DNA of 22,885 nt from a virus, in the IMG/VR virus record IMGVR_UViG_3300042509_003092, positions 1 through 22,885 of that record; one strand, 5' to 3'. The notes under the pieces are model-generated. The model saw nothing but the letters and a program-made list of their open reading frames with translations. It did not search any database and was not told the DNA's origin. Numbering within the stretch: position 1 is the first letter of the stretch; each line of letters starts with the position of its first letter. The position numbers and the translations under genes were made by a program. Positions 12,116 through 20,167 of the stretch are shown here, piece by piece.

Positions 12116-14500
12116 ATGTCAGCATCACGCAGCGCGTCCACCCGCGAACAGGAAGGGCGAGAGAGGCACGAGGAACAACGGAGTCGAGAGCGAATAGCGA
12201 ATACCGAAAGCTCCCTGCGAGCGGCTGGAAGAGAAACAAGAACGGCCGCTGGGCGAAAGGTTTTCCGAGACGCCGCCACTCCCCTGGCGCGAGCACTCGA
12301 AAACCTGCTGGCGGAGAACCTCCAGAACCCGGTGGCCGGGGTCGGCCATGCGGCGCTGGATCTGGTGGCCCGCTTCAGACACCCGAATTATGTGGCGGTG
12401 ACCGCCCTGCGGGTGGTCCTGGACCAAATCTCAGGGGCGAGGCCCTACACCGCCCTGGCGATCCGGATTGGGCAGGCCATCGAGAGCGAGCTCAAGGGTG
12501 AGGCCCTTGTGCATGCCGCGCCCCAGCTGACCACCTCGATCCAGCGGCGCTACGGCCCGCGCGCCGTTCTGAAGGAGCGGGTCGCTGCCCGGGTGGCACC
12601 GATGAACCACCACGAACCATGGTCATCGCGGGGACACGCGCAAGCCGGGGCCCTGATGCTCCAGCTCATGGAGCGCATCGGCCTGATTGAAACGACGCTG
12701 GCGACCACCGGCACCAAGCGACCGCGAATGGTGGTGCCCTCCACGGAGGTCATCGCCCTGGCCGAGGGTGTGCACGACCAGTTCTGGGCGCCGAGCCGTG
12801 GGCCAATGGTGGTGCCACCACAGGATTGGTCTGGTTTGACCGGCGGAGGCCACCTGTCCGGGGGGTGGCTGGTGCGAGATCGATCCTGCGAAACCCAGGA
12901 GCTCCACAACCGGTTTGACCGACAGGCCATTCAGCGGTTCGGTCAGATCGCCAACGTGCAGCAAGGCGTTCCCCTCTGGGTTGATCCGGAGATGGTGTCT
13001 CTTGCCATTCAGGCCTGGGAGAACGGGGGCCTCGGGTTGTTCAAGGTGGATCGGGCGCCGGCGCCACTCCCGCCAACGCCCCCACAGGATGCGCCGAAGG
13101 AGGTGTGGACTGCTTGGAAGCGGGCCGCCGCCGCGCACCATGCGGATCTGCGGGAGAACGTGGGCCGACGGGTGCGGATTTCCCGGGGCCTGCGGGAACT
13201 GGGGGAGCTGGCTGGCCGGGAGATCTACCAAGCCCACTGGTTTGACGGACGGGGCCGTCTCTACACCAGGAACAGGCACGCCTCCACCCAGGGGCAGGAC
13301 GTTGAGAAGGGGTGCATCGCGTTCGCGAAGAACTGGGCTGCCTCCGATGGAGCTGATCTCTCCACCTTGGCAGAAGAAGCCTGCCGGCGCCATGGATCGC
13401 CAGTCACCTTGTCGCTTCATGTCGGGAGGCTGGACAGCCCGTTGGACCACCTTGAGCTGTGGCGCGACGCCAAAGACCCGTGGCAATTTCTTCAGGCCGC
13501 GCGGGCTTATGCCAAGCGGAGCCGAGGTTGTTTCACGAGGAACACCCCTGGCCGCCTGGATCAGACCTGCTCGGGCTGCGGGATTATCGCCGCGCTCACG
13601 CGGGATCGCTGGCTGGCAAGGCAAACCAACGTCATAGGGGACGAGGTGTCCGATCTGTACCTCACCCTGGCCCGGAAGCTGGAGGAGCTGCTCACCGCGG
13701 TGTTGCACACCTCGGCGCCGGGCACGGAAGACTTTCGTTGGGCGGAGATGTTTCTCCAGCTCGGCATCACCAGATCCACGGTGAAGCCCATCGTTCTGGC
13801 CCTGCCCTACGGGGGCCAGCGGCTGGGGATGGTTGGGGCGTTCGAGGACTACCTTTCCGCTGCCATTGGCTGGCAGGACCCGGCGGTCTACGTGGACCGA
13901 GTCTCGCGCCCATCCGCTTGGCTGGCCAAGCAGTTCAGCAAGATCCTGCAGGAGGACATGGGGTCGGCCCTGGCCTTCCGGCGGTGGGCGAGGGATCTGG
14001 TCAAGGCTGTGATTCCGGTCACGGATTCAGCCATTCAGTGGCGGTCCCCATCGGGGTGGCCGATGCGGCTGGGTGCCACGAAATCCAGCGAGACGGTGGT
14101 GCGCACCGAGTTTTTCGGTGTCGCTCGATTGATGACCCTGCAGGAGGAAGACCCCGGGGCAGAGCTGAGCGCCCTGGCCACGGCGGGGAGCGCCGCAGCC
14201 AACATCGTGCACGGCTTGGATGCGGCGGTGGTGCACTTGGCTGTTCGGCGAGTGCGGGGGCCAATGCTGACGAACCACGACTGCTTCGCGGTGCCATGGC
14301 CTCAAACCGGGGAGCTGCACCAGGAGCTTCTGCGGACGTTCCGCCAAACGATGGAAGAGGCGGTGGCTGAGTTGCTGGGGCAGGTCGAAGAGGGATGCAG
14401 GGGTGCAGTGTCGGATTTCCCAGGCCTGCCAGCGTTTCCATTTGCGGGAGAGCCATGGGCAGAGGGAGAACTGGCAAGCAACCCGGCCATGTATGGATGA
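12116..14500 (+). CDS. Single-subunit DNA-dependent RNA polymerase (T7 gp1-like)
   Basis: About 794 residues from the ATG at 12116 (a TTG at 12086 would add ten). T7 RNA polymerase has 883. The palm and finger motifs are visible: HWFDGRGRLYTRNR (T7 DWRGRVYA equivalent), the first catalytic Asp in RLDQTCSGCGI (D482, T7 D537 equivalent), the nucleotide-binding helix ITRSTVKPIVLALPYGG with K557 and Y565 (T7 K631 and Y639), and the second catalytic Asp in NHDCFAVP (D722, T7 D812). The N-terminal domain, which contacts promoters in T7, is shorter and very basic at the start. The ATG follows a degenerate CA-rich leader (CACCACACCAGGCAGCA). The gene lies just after the attachment region and before SSB, as in T7-like cyanophages, and would transcribe middle and late genes. 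Confidence 0.93.
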   Translation: MSASRSASTREQEGRERHEEQRSRERIANTESSLRAAGRETRTAAGRKVFRDAATPLARALENLLAENLQNPVAGVGHAALDLVARFRHPNYVAVTALRVVLDQISGARPYTALAIRIGQAIESELKGEALVHAAPQLTTSIQRRYGPRAVLKERVAARVAPMNHHEPWSSRGHAQAGALMLQLMERIGLIETTLATTGTKRPRMVVPSTEVIALAEGVHDQFWAPSRGPMVVPPQDWSGLTGGGHLSGGWLVRDRSCETQELHNRFDRQAIQRFGQIANVQQGVPLWVDPEMVSLAIQAWENGGLGLFKVDRAPAPLPPTPPQDAPKEVWTAWKRAAAAHHADLRENVGRRVRISRGLRELGELAGREIYQAHWFDGRGRLYTRNRHASTQGQDVEKGCIAFAKNWAASDGADLSTLAEEACRRHGSPVTLSLHVGRLDSPLDHLELWRDAKDPWQFLQAARAYAKRSRGCFTRNTPGRLDQTCSGCGIIAALTRDRWLARQTNVIGDEVSDLYLTLARKLEELLTAVLHTSAPGTEDFRWAEMFLQLGITRSTVKPIVLALPYGGQRLGMVGAFEDYLSAAIGWQDPAVYVDRVSRPSAWLAKQFSKILQEDMGSALAFRRWARDLVKAVIPVTDSAIQWRSPSGWPMRLGATKSSETVVRTEFFGVARLMTLQEEDPGAELSALATAGSAAANIVHGLDAAVVHLAVRRVRGPMLTNHDCFAVPWPQTGELHQELLRTFRQTMEEAVAELLGQVEEGCRGAVSDFPGLPAFPFAGEPWAEGELASNPAMYG

Positions 14501-14546
14501 AAGCGGCGCGGTGCTCTACACTGGTGCAGTCCTTCAGACACCACTC

Positions 14547-15290
14547 ATGGCCAAGACGATGATGAAAACCCCGATCGGGATGCTCCAGTGGGCCCAGATC
14601 CTTGAGCCCACCAAGGCCCTGGACGCGGACAAGCCCGATCTGTGGAAAGTCGATTTCGTTACCGAGTGGAACGAGGCGGCATACAGCCTGACCCAGGCGC
14701 TTGAGGGCGTCTACATGCAGGAGTTTGGCAGCAACAGCAATCCAGCCGAACACGCATGGCCGTTCAAGATGGAAGTCTTGGATGGGAAGGACACGGGCAA
14801 CATTGTCTTCACGTTTAAGAGGAACACTATCAACAGCAACGGGAGGCCGGTCTCACGGCCAATAGTCGTGGATTCCCAGAGGAATCCCTGGCCAAAAGAA
14901 TTATTGATTGGGAATGGATCTCATGGCATCGTTGCCTTTTCTCCGTTTACGTGGAGGAACAAGCTCAACAAATGCGGAGTGTCTTTATACCTAGACGGCG
15001 TTCAGGTATTGAGCCATGTGCCCTATGAATCGTTTGACGCCGAGTCCACCTTCGACGTGGTCGAGGGCGGATTCGTTGCGCCACAAGGCGACATGTTTGG
15101 CCAGGCGGCACCGGAACCCCAGGTTGCTGCCGCTGCTCCCACCTGTCCAGCTCCCACCCGTCCAGCTCCAGCGCGTCCAGCTCCTGCTCGCCCAACACCA
15201 GCTCCCACCCGCCTGCCAGCCCCCTCTGGGCAGCCGCAGCCATGGTCGGTAGTTGCTGGCCCAGCTTCCGATGAAGAGGTGGGCCCCTGA
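14547..15290 (+). CDS. Single-stranded DNA-binding protein (T7 gp2.5-like)
   Basis: A 247-residue protein. The N-terminal 175 residues have the gp2.5-type OB-fold layout: KTPIGMLQWAQILEPTKALD near the start, aromatic positions in WPFKMEVLDG, FTFKRNTINSNGRPVSRPIV, and later AFSPFTWRNKLNKCGVSLYL. From about residue 190 the protein is a Pro/Ala/Arg/Thr-rich linker with repeated PAPARPAP units, ending SDEEVGP. T7 gp2.5 ends in a strongly acidic tail with a terminal Phe that contacts the polymerase and helicase-primase, whereas here only three acidic residues remain. The start at 14547 is preceded by CAGACACCACTC, resembling the CA-rich leaders. It is next to the RNA polymerase, as in T7. Confidence 0.85.
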   Translation: MAKTMMKTPIGMLQWAQILEPTKALDADKPDLWKVDFVTEWNEAAYSLTQALEGVYMQEFGSNSNPAEHAWPFKMEVLDGKDTGNIVFTFKRNTINSNGRPVSRPIVVDSQRNPWPKELLIGNGSHGIVAFSPFTWRNKLNKCGVSLYLDGVQVLSHVPYESFDAESTFDVVEGGFVAPQGDMFGQAAPEPQVAAAAPTCPAPTRPAPARPAPARPTPAPTRLPAPSGQPQPWSVVAGPASDEEVGP

Positions 15291-15604
15291 TGGCGTCACC
15301 ACGCGTTCTGAAAGAGGCCGAGCAGCTCGGGCTGGAGAAGGCAAAGGCCACCGAACTGGTTGATGCCCTTTTGCTTGAGCATCTTCCGCATGCTGCCAGT
15401 TGCAGGGTTGAGGAAAAGTTCGCGGTCTCAATTGCTATCACATTTGAGCGCAATGCTCACAACACGGAATTGAAAGCGAAGATTTCCTATTCCAAGAAAT
15501 ACTCTGAAGTAATTGAGGCCATAGCCTCTCCCTTCCAGCAGCTTGACATTGACTCGGTCATTCAAGATGAGGTTGACAGAATGTTTGATAGTGAGCCCTC
15601 ATGA
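15290..15604 (+). CDS. Small helical protein, unknown function
   Basis: A 104-residue protein between SSB and the resolvase. It starts with TGATG overlap on SSB. It has an N-terminal helix rich in Lys, Glu and Leu (RVLKEAEQLGLEKAKATELV), a central strand-rich part (EEKFAVSIAITFERNAHN, ELKAKISYSKKYSEV) and a C-terminal acidic helix ending in DRMFDSEPS. The 3' half is richer in A+T than SSB. No known family is recognised. The tight coupling on both sides places it in the DNA-metabolism operon. Confidence 0.65.
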   Translation: MASPRVLKEAEQLGLEKAKATELVDALLLEHLPHAASCRVEEKFAVSIAITFERNAHNTELKAKISYSKKYSEVIEAIASPFQQLDIDSVIQDEVDRMFDSEPS

Positions 15605-16062
15605 AATCCATTCTCGCCCTGGACCTGGGAACAACAATGGGCTGGGCAACAAAAGTTCCAGCCGGAGTCATTGTTTCGGGAGTAACCAACCTACGAGGAG
15701 GTCGTTTTGAGGGAGGCGGGGCTCGTTTCCTGCGCTTTAACCAGTGGCTGGAGGGGAGGATCGCTCGTATAGACGCTTGCTACTACGAGGAGGTCCGAAG
15801 GCATTTGTCCACGGACTCGGCCCATATTTACGGAGGCCTTCTCGGAATACTTCAGGCGTTCTGCGAGTCTAGGCAGATTCCTTACATCGGGGTACCCGTT
15901 GCCACGATCAAGAAGCATGCCACCGGCAGGGGCAACGCCAACAAGCAGGCGATGATCCAGGCCGCCAGGGATCGAGGGCACAAGCCTGAGGACGACAACG
16001 AGGCAGACGCACTCTGCCTCCTGCATTGGGCCATTGAGCAGGAGGCACCGCCTCCGGCATGA
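15601..16062 (+). CDS. RuvC-like Holliday junction resolvase
   Basis: A 153-residue nuclease of the RNase H-like fold. The first catalytic acid is D8 in ILALDLGTTMGWA, the second E63/E64 in YYEEVRRH, and the C-terminal pair in DDNEADALCL (D131/D132 and D136). VATIKKHATGRGNANKQAM (100-118) is the basic helix typical of phage RuvC-like enzymes. It stands in for T7 endonuclease I (gp3), resolving branched DNA before packaging. It is coupled on both sides by ATGA overlaps. Its length is normal for phage RuvC proteins and all acids are present. Confidence 0.88.
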   Translation: MKSILALDLGTTMGWATKVPAGVIVSGVTNLRGGRFEGGGARFLRFNQWLEGRIARIDACYYEEVRRHLSTDSAHIYGGLLGILQAFCESRQIPYIGVPVATIKKHATGRGNANKQAMIQAARDRGHKPEDDNEADALCLLHWAIEQEAPPPA

Positions 16063-16781
16063 ACTGTCCCAACTGCAACGAATCTGTCACGCAGGTTCGG
16101 TCAACCCGACGGCTCGCCAGTGGCGACGTCAGGCGGATGCGGGCTTGCAGCGCATGCGGTCACAGCTTCCCCACTCTGGAAGCTCTACTTGATCCAGCCA
16201 GCATGAGTGCGGGCAACCTCGCGGAGTTGAAGCCGGCTCCGCGGCGAAGCCCGCCCCCAGGGGGCGCCTACATGAACCCCGAAATTGCCGAAGGATTACT
16301 GCCTCCTTTGCTGGCCGAGAAGGTGGTGGATTGGTGGGTGACAGCCCGCCGGCTGAAGCACGGCCGAAAAGCCGTGTGGTCCGAGAGGGCTTTTCGTGGC
16401 TCGCTTAACCGGGTGGTGGCCCTGTACCAGGCCAATCCAGCCAAGGCGGACTACCTGGTGGAGCGAGGCCTTGAACAGGGCTGGCAATCTCTCGACCCGG
16501 AGTTTGTTCAAAACCACAAGGCCTATCAGGACATTCCGCCCCCACCCAATCCAGGTGATCGGAGGCCACTGACCGATCCGAGCAGGATTGTGTCGGCTGC
16601 CGAAGCAACCCGCGATTGGCCGGCGGCTCCCCCCAGGCCAGTGGCATTGCCGTGGGGGGAGAACAAGCAGCCACCTCCTGAAATCCAGATGAGCCCATGC
16701 GCCAAACGCTTTGAGCAGGGAGACCCAGCCGCAGCTCAACAGGCAAAGCGGCAAATCCAAAACCTATTCAAGATCCCATGA
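16059..16781 (+). CDS. NrdR-like zinc-ribbon protein with helical C-terminal domain, possible replication protein
   Basis: A 240-residue protein. Residues 1-41 form a zinc ribbon: CPNC (C3, C6) and CSAC (C30, C33) around TQVRSTRR and VRRMRA, then GHSFPTLE. This is very close to the NrdR N-terminal pattern CPxC...RRRRxCxxCxxRFTTxE. There is no NrdR ATP-cone after it. Instead residues about 75-150 are helical (EKVVDWWVTARRLKHGR, SLNRVVALYQANPAKADYLV), with ERGLEQGWQSLDPEF resembling the helix-GW segment at the C-termini of phage replication proteins. The tail is Pro-rich. It is coupled with RuvC and the exonuclease, in the slot where T7 encodes primase-helicase and DNA polymerase. Role inferred only. 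Confidence 0.65.
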   Translation: MNCPNCNESVTQVRSTRRLASGDVRRMRACSACGHSFPTLEALLDPASMSAGNLAELKPAPRRSPPPGGAYMNPEIAEGLLPPLLAEKVVDWWVTARRLKHGRKAVWSERAFRGSLNRVVALYQANPAKADYLVERGLEQGWQSLDPEFVQNHKAYQDIPPPPNPGDRRPLTDPSRIVSAAEATRDWPAAPPRPVALPWGENKQPPPEIQMSPCAKRFEQGDPAAAQQAKRQIQNLFKIP

Positions 16782-17557
16782 ACAATCCTCTTTCTGATCT
16801 TCCCACTGATACTGGGCGTCTACTCATCGACGCCGAAGGGCTCCTCTATAGCGCAGCGTGCGCAGGGGAACAGGAGGTTGAGTGGCAAGAAGACCAGTGG
16901 ACATACTCGTGTGACCACCTGGTCGCGCGAGACGTCTTTCAGCAGGCGACAGCTGGATTGTGCCAGCTTGCGCCCGAGCATTATCCGGTGATTATCATCG
17001 GCGGCACCCGGAATTTTCGTTACGGCTTATGGGGTGAGTACAAAGCAAATAGGAAGAATAAGCGGAAACCCGCTGGCTATTCTTCCTTGCTGGACTGGCT
17101 CGAAATCCATGCCGCATCACGCGGCTGGAGTTTTGCCCGCCTCACGTCTGTTGAGGGCGACGACGTGTTGGGCCTACTGGCTGATCCGTCCCGAGGAGAC
17201 ATCATTGCCAGCGACGACAAAGATCTCCTCACCGTTCCGGGCAAGCTCTTGAGGCGGGGAGAGATTCTTGAAATCTCAGAGAAGGACGCGGACATCAAAT
17301 TCCTGTCCCAAACACTCATCGGCGACAGTGCTGATGGGTATCCGGGGTGCCCCAAGGTGGGAGAGAAGGGGGCCGAGACCCTGCTGAACGGGGTCACAAG
17401 CATGCAGGAAGGCTGGCAAGTCGTCCTTGCTGCCTTCAAGAAGGCCGGGAAAAACGAGCATTTCGCTCTCACCATGGCACGGTGCGCGCGCATCCTTCGC
17501 CCAGGCGAGTTCGATTGGGAATCGGGATCACCAATTTTGTGGAACCCACCGGCCTAG
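16778..17557 (+). CDS. 5'-3' exonuclease (T7 gp6-like, FEN fold)
   Basis: A 259-residue FEN-type exonuclease (T7 gp6 is 300). Metal-binding acids appear in order: D18 in LLIDAEGLLY, E126, D128 and D129 in SVEGDDVLGLL, and D146, D147 and D149 in ASDDKDLL. The helix-three-turn-helix is GDSADGYPGCPKVGEKGA (182-199). The arch-like basic segment is EYKANRKNKRKPAG (87-100). In T7 it removes RNA primers and degrades host DNA. It follows the zinc-ribbon gene with an ATGA overlap and precedes a small unknown gene. All catalytic residues are seen. Confidence 0.92.
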   Translation: MNNPLSDLPTDTGRLLIDAEGLLYSAACAGEQEVEWQEDQWTYSCDHLVARDVFQQATAGLCQLAPEHYPVIIIGGTRNFRYGLWGEYKANRKNKRKPAGYSSLLDWLEIHAASRGWSFARLTSVEGDDVLGLLADPSRGDIIASDDKDLLTVPGKLLRRGEILEISEKDADIKFLSQTLIGDSADGYPGCPKVGEKGAETLLNGVTSMQEGWQVVLAAFKKAGKNEHFALTMARCARILRPGEFDWESGSPILWNPPA

Positions 17558-17581
17558 ACTGCAGCCGTGCAGAGGTTTGCC

Positions 17582-17740
17582 ATGACTCCCGATTGGACAA
17601 AGGAACATCTCCACCATTTGAGACAAGTGTTCCCTGACCGCACGCCCAGCGAGGGAGACGACCTGCGGGCAATCGATCGGGCCATCGGTGCCCAGCGCGT
17701 TGTGCGCTGGGTAGAAGCCCAGATTGGGCAGGAGGGCTGA
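17582..17740 (+). CDS. Very small protein between exonuclease and gp6.7/7.3-like genes
   Basis: A 52-residue frame starting ATG 17582 (MTPDWTKEHLHHLRQVFPDR) and ending AQRVVRWVEAQIGQEG. It is mostly helical. The stop overlaps the next ATG (TGATG), the same coupling as elsewhere in this operon, and it fills the only gap between the exonuclease and the virion genes. No known family. Confidence 0.55.
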   Translation: MTPDWTKEHLHHLRQVFPDRTPSEGDDLRAIDRAIGAQRVVRWVEAQIGQEG

Positions 17741-18117
17741 TGTGCGGCGGCGGCGGCGGCGGACGGATCTACGAGCCGGACTATGGCGCCGCAAGCCGCG
17801 GGCTGGAGCTGCAATTGCAGGCCATGCGATCGCAGCAGTCCGACGGCGTTTTGCTAGCCCAGCAGGGCCTCAGCGCCGTCCTCGGGCAGCAGCAGGGCGT
17901 GCTTGGCCAGCTCGCGGAGATCAAGACCTTGCGAGCGAACGAGACCGACGCCAACGCGCGCCGGATGGCAGATCTGTTGGGCGCCCCGCCGCCCGACAAG
18001 ACCGCAGAAGCCCCGCAGGTCGCGAGCAACAGGCCAGGCCCGCAGTCCACGGGGCGCGGCGACCTACGGATCAACCGCCGCCGCACTGGCCCGGGCGCCG
18101 GCCTCAACCTCACCTAA
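17740..18117 (+). CDS. gp6.7/gp7.3-like virion protein, copy 1
   Basis: A 125-residue protein starting MCGGGGGG, followed by a Gln/Leu-rich helix (LELQLQAMRSQQSDGVLLAQ, GLSAVLGQQQGVLGQLAEI) and an Arg/Pro-rich C-terminus ending LRINRRRTGPGAGLNLT. T7 gp6.7 also begins with MC, and T7 gp7.3 ends with a basic-to-glycine tail (KKSLSVARSSGGGINI). Both T7 proteins are small virion components that leave the particle at infection. The next gene has the same start and the same ending, so the two look like paralogues. It lies just before the portal, where T7 has gp6.7 and gp7.3. Confidence 0.65.
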   Translation: MCGGGGGGRIYEPDYGAASRGLELQLQAMRSQQSDGVLLAQQGLSAVLGQQQGVLGQLAEIKTLRANETDANARRMADLLGAPPPDKTAEAPQVASNRPGPQSTGRGDLRINRRRTGPGAGLNLT

Positions 18118-18122
18118 CAGCC

Positions 18123-18497
18123 ATGTGTAATGCACGCCCTCCTCAGCGGGTCCTCCAACAATCCCGGACGCAACCAGACAACAGCGCTCTGCAGCAGGCC
18201 ATAGAGGCCAGCAGGCGGCAAAACGATTTGCTGGTGGCGCAGCTGAACCAGCAAAGGAGCGACGCCGAGGCACAGACAAGGCTCCGAAGCCAGGAGCTGG
18301 CGGCCGAACAAGCCGCCCTGCAGTCCGCCAGGGCCGCGCAACAGCAGGGCGCCTACGCGAGCCTGACGCAGGCCTCCCCCACCGAGGGGGCGATGGTTAC
18401 CACGGCTGCCACGCCGAAGAAGAAGCCAAAAGAAAGCCTGAGGATCGCCAGCCCGAGCCGGACCGGGGCAGGCGCCGGGCTCAATTTGGGAGTGTGA
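18123..18497 (+). CDS. gp6.7/gp7.3-like virion protein, copy 2
   Basis: A 124-residue protein beginning MCNARPPQ, with a long Gln/Ala/Glu helix in the middle (ALQQAIEASRRQNDLLVAQL and AEAQTRLRSQELAAEQAALQ). It ends PKKKPKESLRIASPSRTGAG then AGLNLGV. The tail matches T7 gp7.3 (KKSLSVARSSGGGINI) in order: lysines, Ser-Leu, basic residues, Gly-rich, Asn-hydrophobic end. It also shares the ending RTGxGAGLNL with copy 1. The frame is open further upstream (from 17724), but the MC start at 18123 parallels its neighbour. The stop overlaps the portal start. Confidence 0.65.
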   Translation: MCNARPPQRVLQQSRTQPDNSALQQAIEASRRQNDLLVAQLNQQRSDAEAQTRLRSQELAAEQAALQSARAAQQQGAYASLTQASPTEGAMVTTAATPKKKPKESLRIASPSRTGAGAGLNLGV

Positions 18498-20167
18498 TGA
18501 AAAAGGAAACGGCAAAGGAGATCTATGACGCGCTGATTGCGCAGCGGGATCAGTTTCTGCACCGTGCCAAAACAGCGGCGGGATATACGATTCCGTACTT
18601 TGCTCATTTGTGTGATACGAATATCGACCACTACGGCGATACGCCGCAGCTTGAAATGCCGTGGAATTCGATAGGCACTCGGGGGTTGCAGCGGCTTGCG
18701 ACCAAGCTGTTGCTAGCGCTCATGCCTCCCAACGAGCCGTTTTTTAGGCTCACAATCAATGAGGTGGAATACGCAATGTCAACTCAGGGAATGGACCCTG
18801 AGGAAGCGAGAAAGGGGAAAGTTGAATTTGAAACAGCGCTAAGTGTGTTGGAGAGGGCGCAGCTGAATACAATAGCTTCGAGCAATGACCGGGTTGCGTT
18901 GTTTGAGATATTGCAGCACTTGCTTATTGTTGGCAACGTACTTGGGTTTATCGGGGAAGACTCTCTCTCTGTCTTCCACCTGCGGAATTATGTTGTGCAA
19001 CGCGATAGCGATGGGCAGCCGTGGCGGCTTGTAATTTGCGAATCAAAACTACCCGATTTACTTCCGGGTCAGGCAAAGGAGATATGGGACAACAAGAATG
19101 AAGGTCAACCTTCGGCAACCTATGGATCGCCATCCGACACTCGCGCTCATATTTATACAAGAATTGAATGGAAGTCTGATGGGGGCTGCGAGTGGTGGCA
19201 GGAGATCCTCGACGCGGTGATTCCTGGCAGCGAGCAAGAAGCGACGAAGGCCGAGTGTCCGTGGTTGCCCCTCCGGATGCACGCCATTACGGGGTGGAAC
19301 TACTCCCCTGGCTACGTGGAGTCTTCCACGATCGGCGACCTGCACACGATCGACCAGCTGTCGCAGGCGGTTGCCGAGGGCAGCCTTGGCGCAGCCCGCC
19401 TTCTGTGGGGGCAGTTATCGGGTTGCCCCACCACCGCCAAGGCCGTCGCTAACGCCAAGAATGGGGCGGTGATTCCCGTCACCAGTGAAAAAGATATCTT
19501 TGCAATTCAAGCAAAGATTGGCAACGATTTGAGCGTGGCCGCTCAGACGTTGATGACATTTGAGCAGCGAGCTTCAACCGCATTCTCGTTGTTGAACGTG
19601 CGCGATTCAGAGCGCACCACTCAGGAGGAGATCATCCGCACGGCCCAGGAAGGCCACGAAATGTTTGCCTCTCTCTACATGATTTTATCTGTAGAGTTTT
19701 GCTATCCCTATGTCCTGGCCAAGTTTGCGCGGATGAAGCGCGCGCTGCCAGGAGTGTTTGCCACATTGCAAGAGAACCTGATCCAGCCGGTCGTCAGCGT
19801 CGGGCTTTCCGCTGTGGGGCGCGGTTCCGATCTGGAGCGGTTTGCCACCTTCATTCGGATTGTGAAGGATTTGTTCGGGCCGGAGGCCGCCCAGCAGTTC
19901 ACCAACCCGGTGCGGATGTTCCAGCAGCTGGCCGTTGCCAGCAACTTGCCATCCCTCGACAGCATCAAAACAGAAGAGCAGGCCAGCCAGGACCAGGCCA
20001 ATGCCGAGCAGGCAAGGCAGCAGGAGATGCAGATGCGCTTGGCCGAGGCGGCTGCACGCAGCCCCATGGCAGATCCGGCAAAGCAGGCGATAGCAGAGAA
20101 GACCCAGTTCGAGATGGGCCAGCCCCCTCCTAACGCTGGCCCGACCATGCCACCGATGCCCCAATGA
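18497..20167 (+). CDS. Portal / head-tail connector (T7 gp8-like)
   Basis: About 556 residues from ATG 18497 (GTG at 18494 adds one); T7 gp8 has 536. The N-terminus has the gp8-type signature: YDALIAQRDQFLHRAKTAAG, TIPYF and then GTRGLQRLATKLLLALMPPN followed by EPFFRL. A long central domain follows, with ERTTQEEIIRTAQEGHEMFA in the wing/clip region, and a C-terminal part ending in a Gln- and Pro-rich tail. It forms the dodecameric ring through which DNA enters and leaves and to which the tail attaches. The first third is A+T-rich compared with the end. It lies before the scaffold gene as in T7. Confidence 0.93.
   Translation: MKKETAKEIYDALIAQRDQFLHRAKTAAGYTIPYFAHLCDTNIDHYGDTPQLEMPWNSIGTRGLQRLATKLLLALMPPNEPFFRLTINEVEYAMSTQGMDPEEARKGKVEFETALSVLERAQLNTIASSNDRVALFEILQHLLIVGNVLGFIGEDSLSVFHLRNYVVQRDSDGQPWRLVICESKLPDLLPGQAKEIWDNKNEGQPSATYGSPSDTRAHIYTRIEWKSDGGCEWWQEILDAVIPGSEQEATKAECPWLPLRMHAITGWNYSPGYVESSTIGDLHTIDQLSQAVAEGSLGAARLLWGQLSGCPTTAKAVANAKNGAVIPVTSEKDIFAIQAKIGNDLSVAAQTLMTFEQRASTAFSLLNVRDSERTTQEEIIRTAQEGHEMFASLYMILSVEFCYPYVLAKFARMKRALPGVFATLQENLIQPVVSVGLSAVGRGSDLERFATFIRIVKDLFGPEAAQQFTNPVRMFQQLAVASNLPSLDSIKTEEQASQDQANAEQARQQEMQMRLAEAAARSPMADPAKQAIAEKTQFEMGQPPPNAGPTMPPMPQ

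Noticed and set aside
12623-13708. 361-codon minus-strand open frame opposite the RNA polymerase
   Set aside because: The polymerase catalytic motifs are on the plus strand, and the antisense product is low-complexity with no domain.
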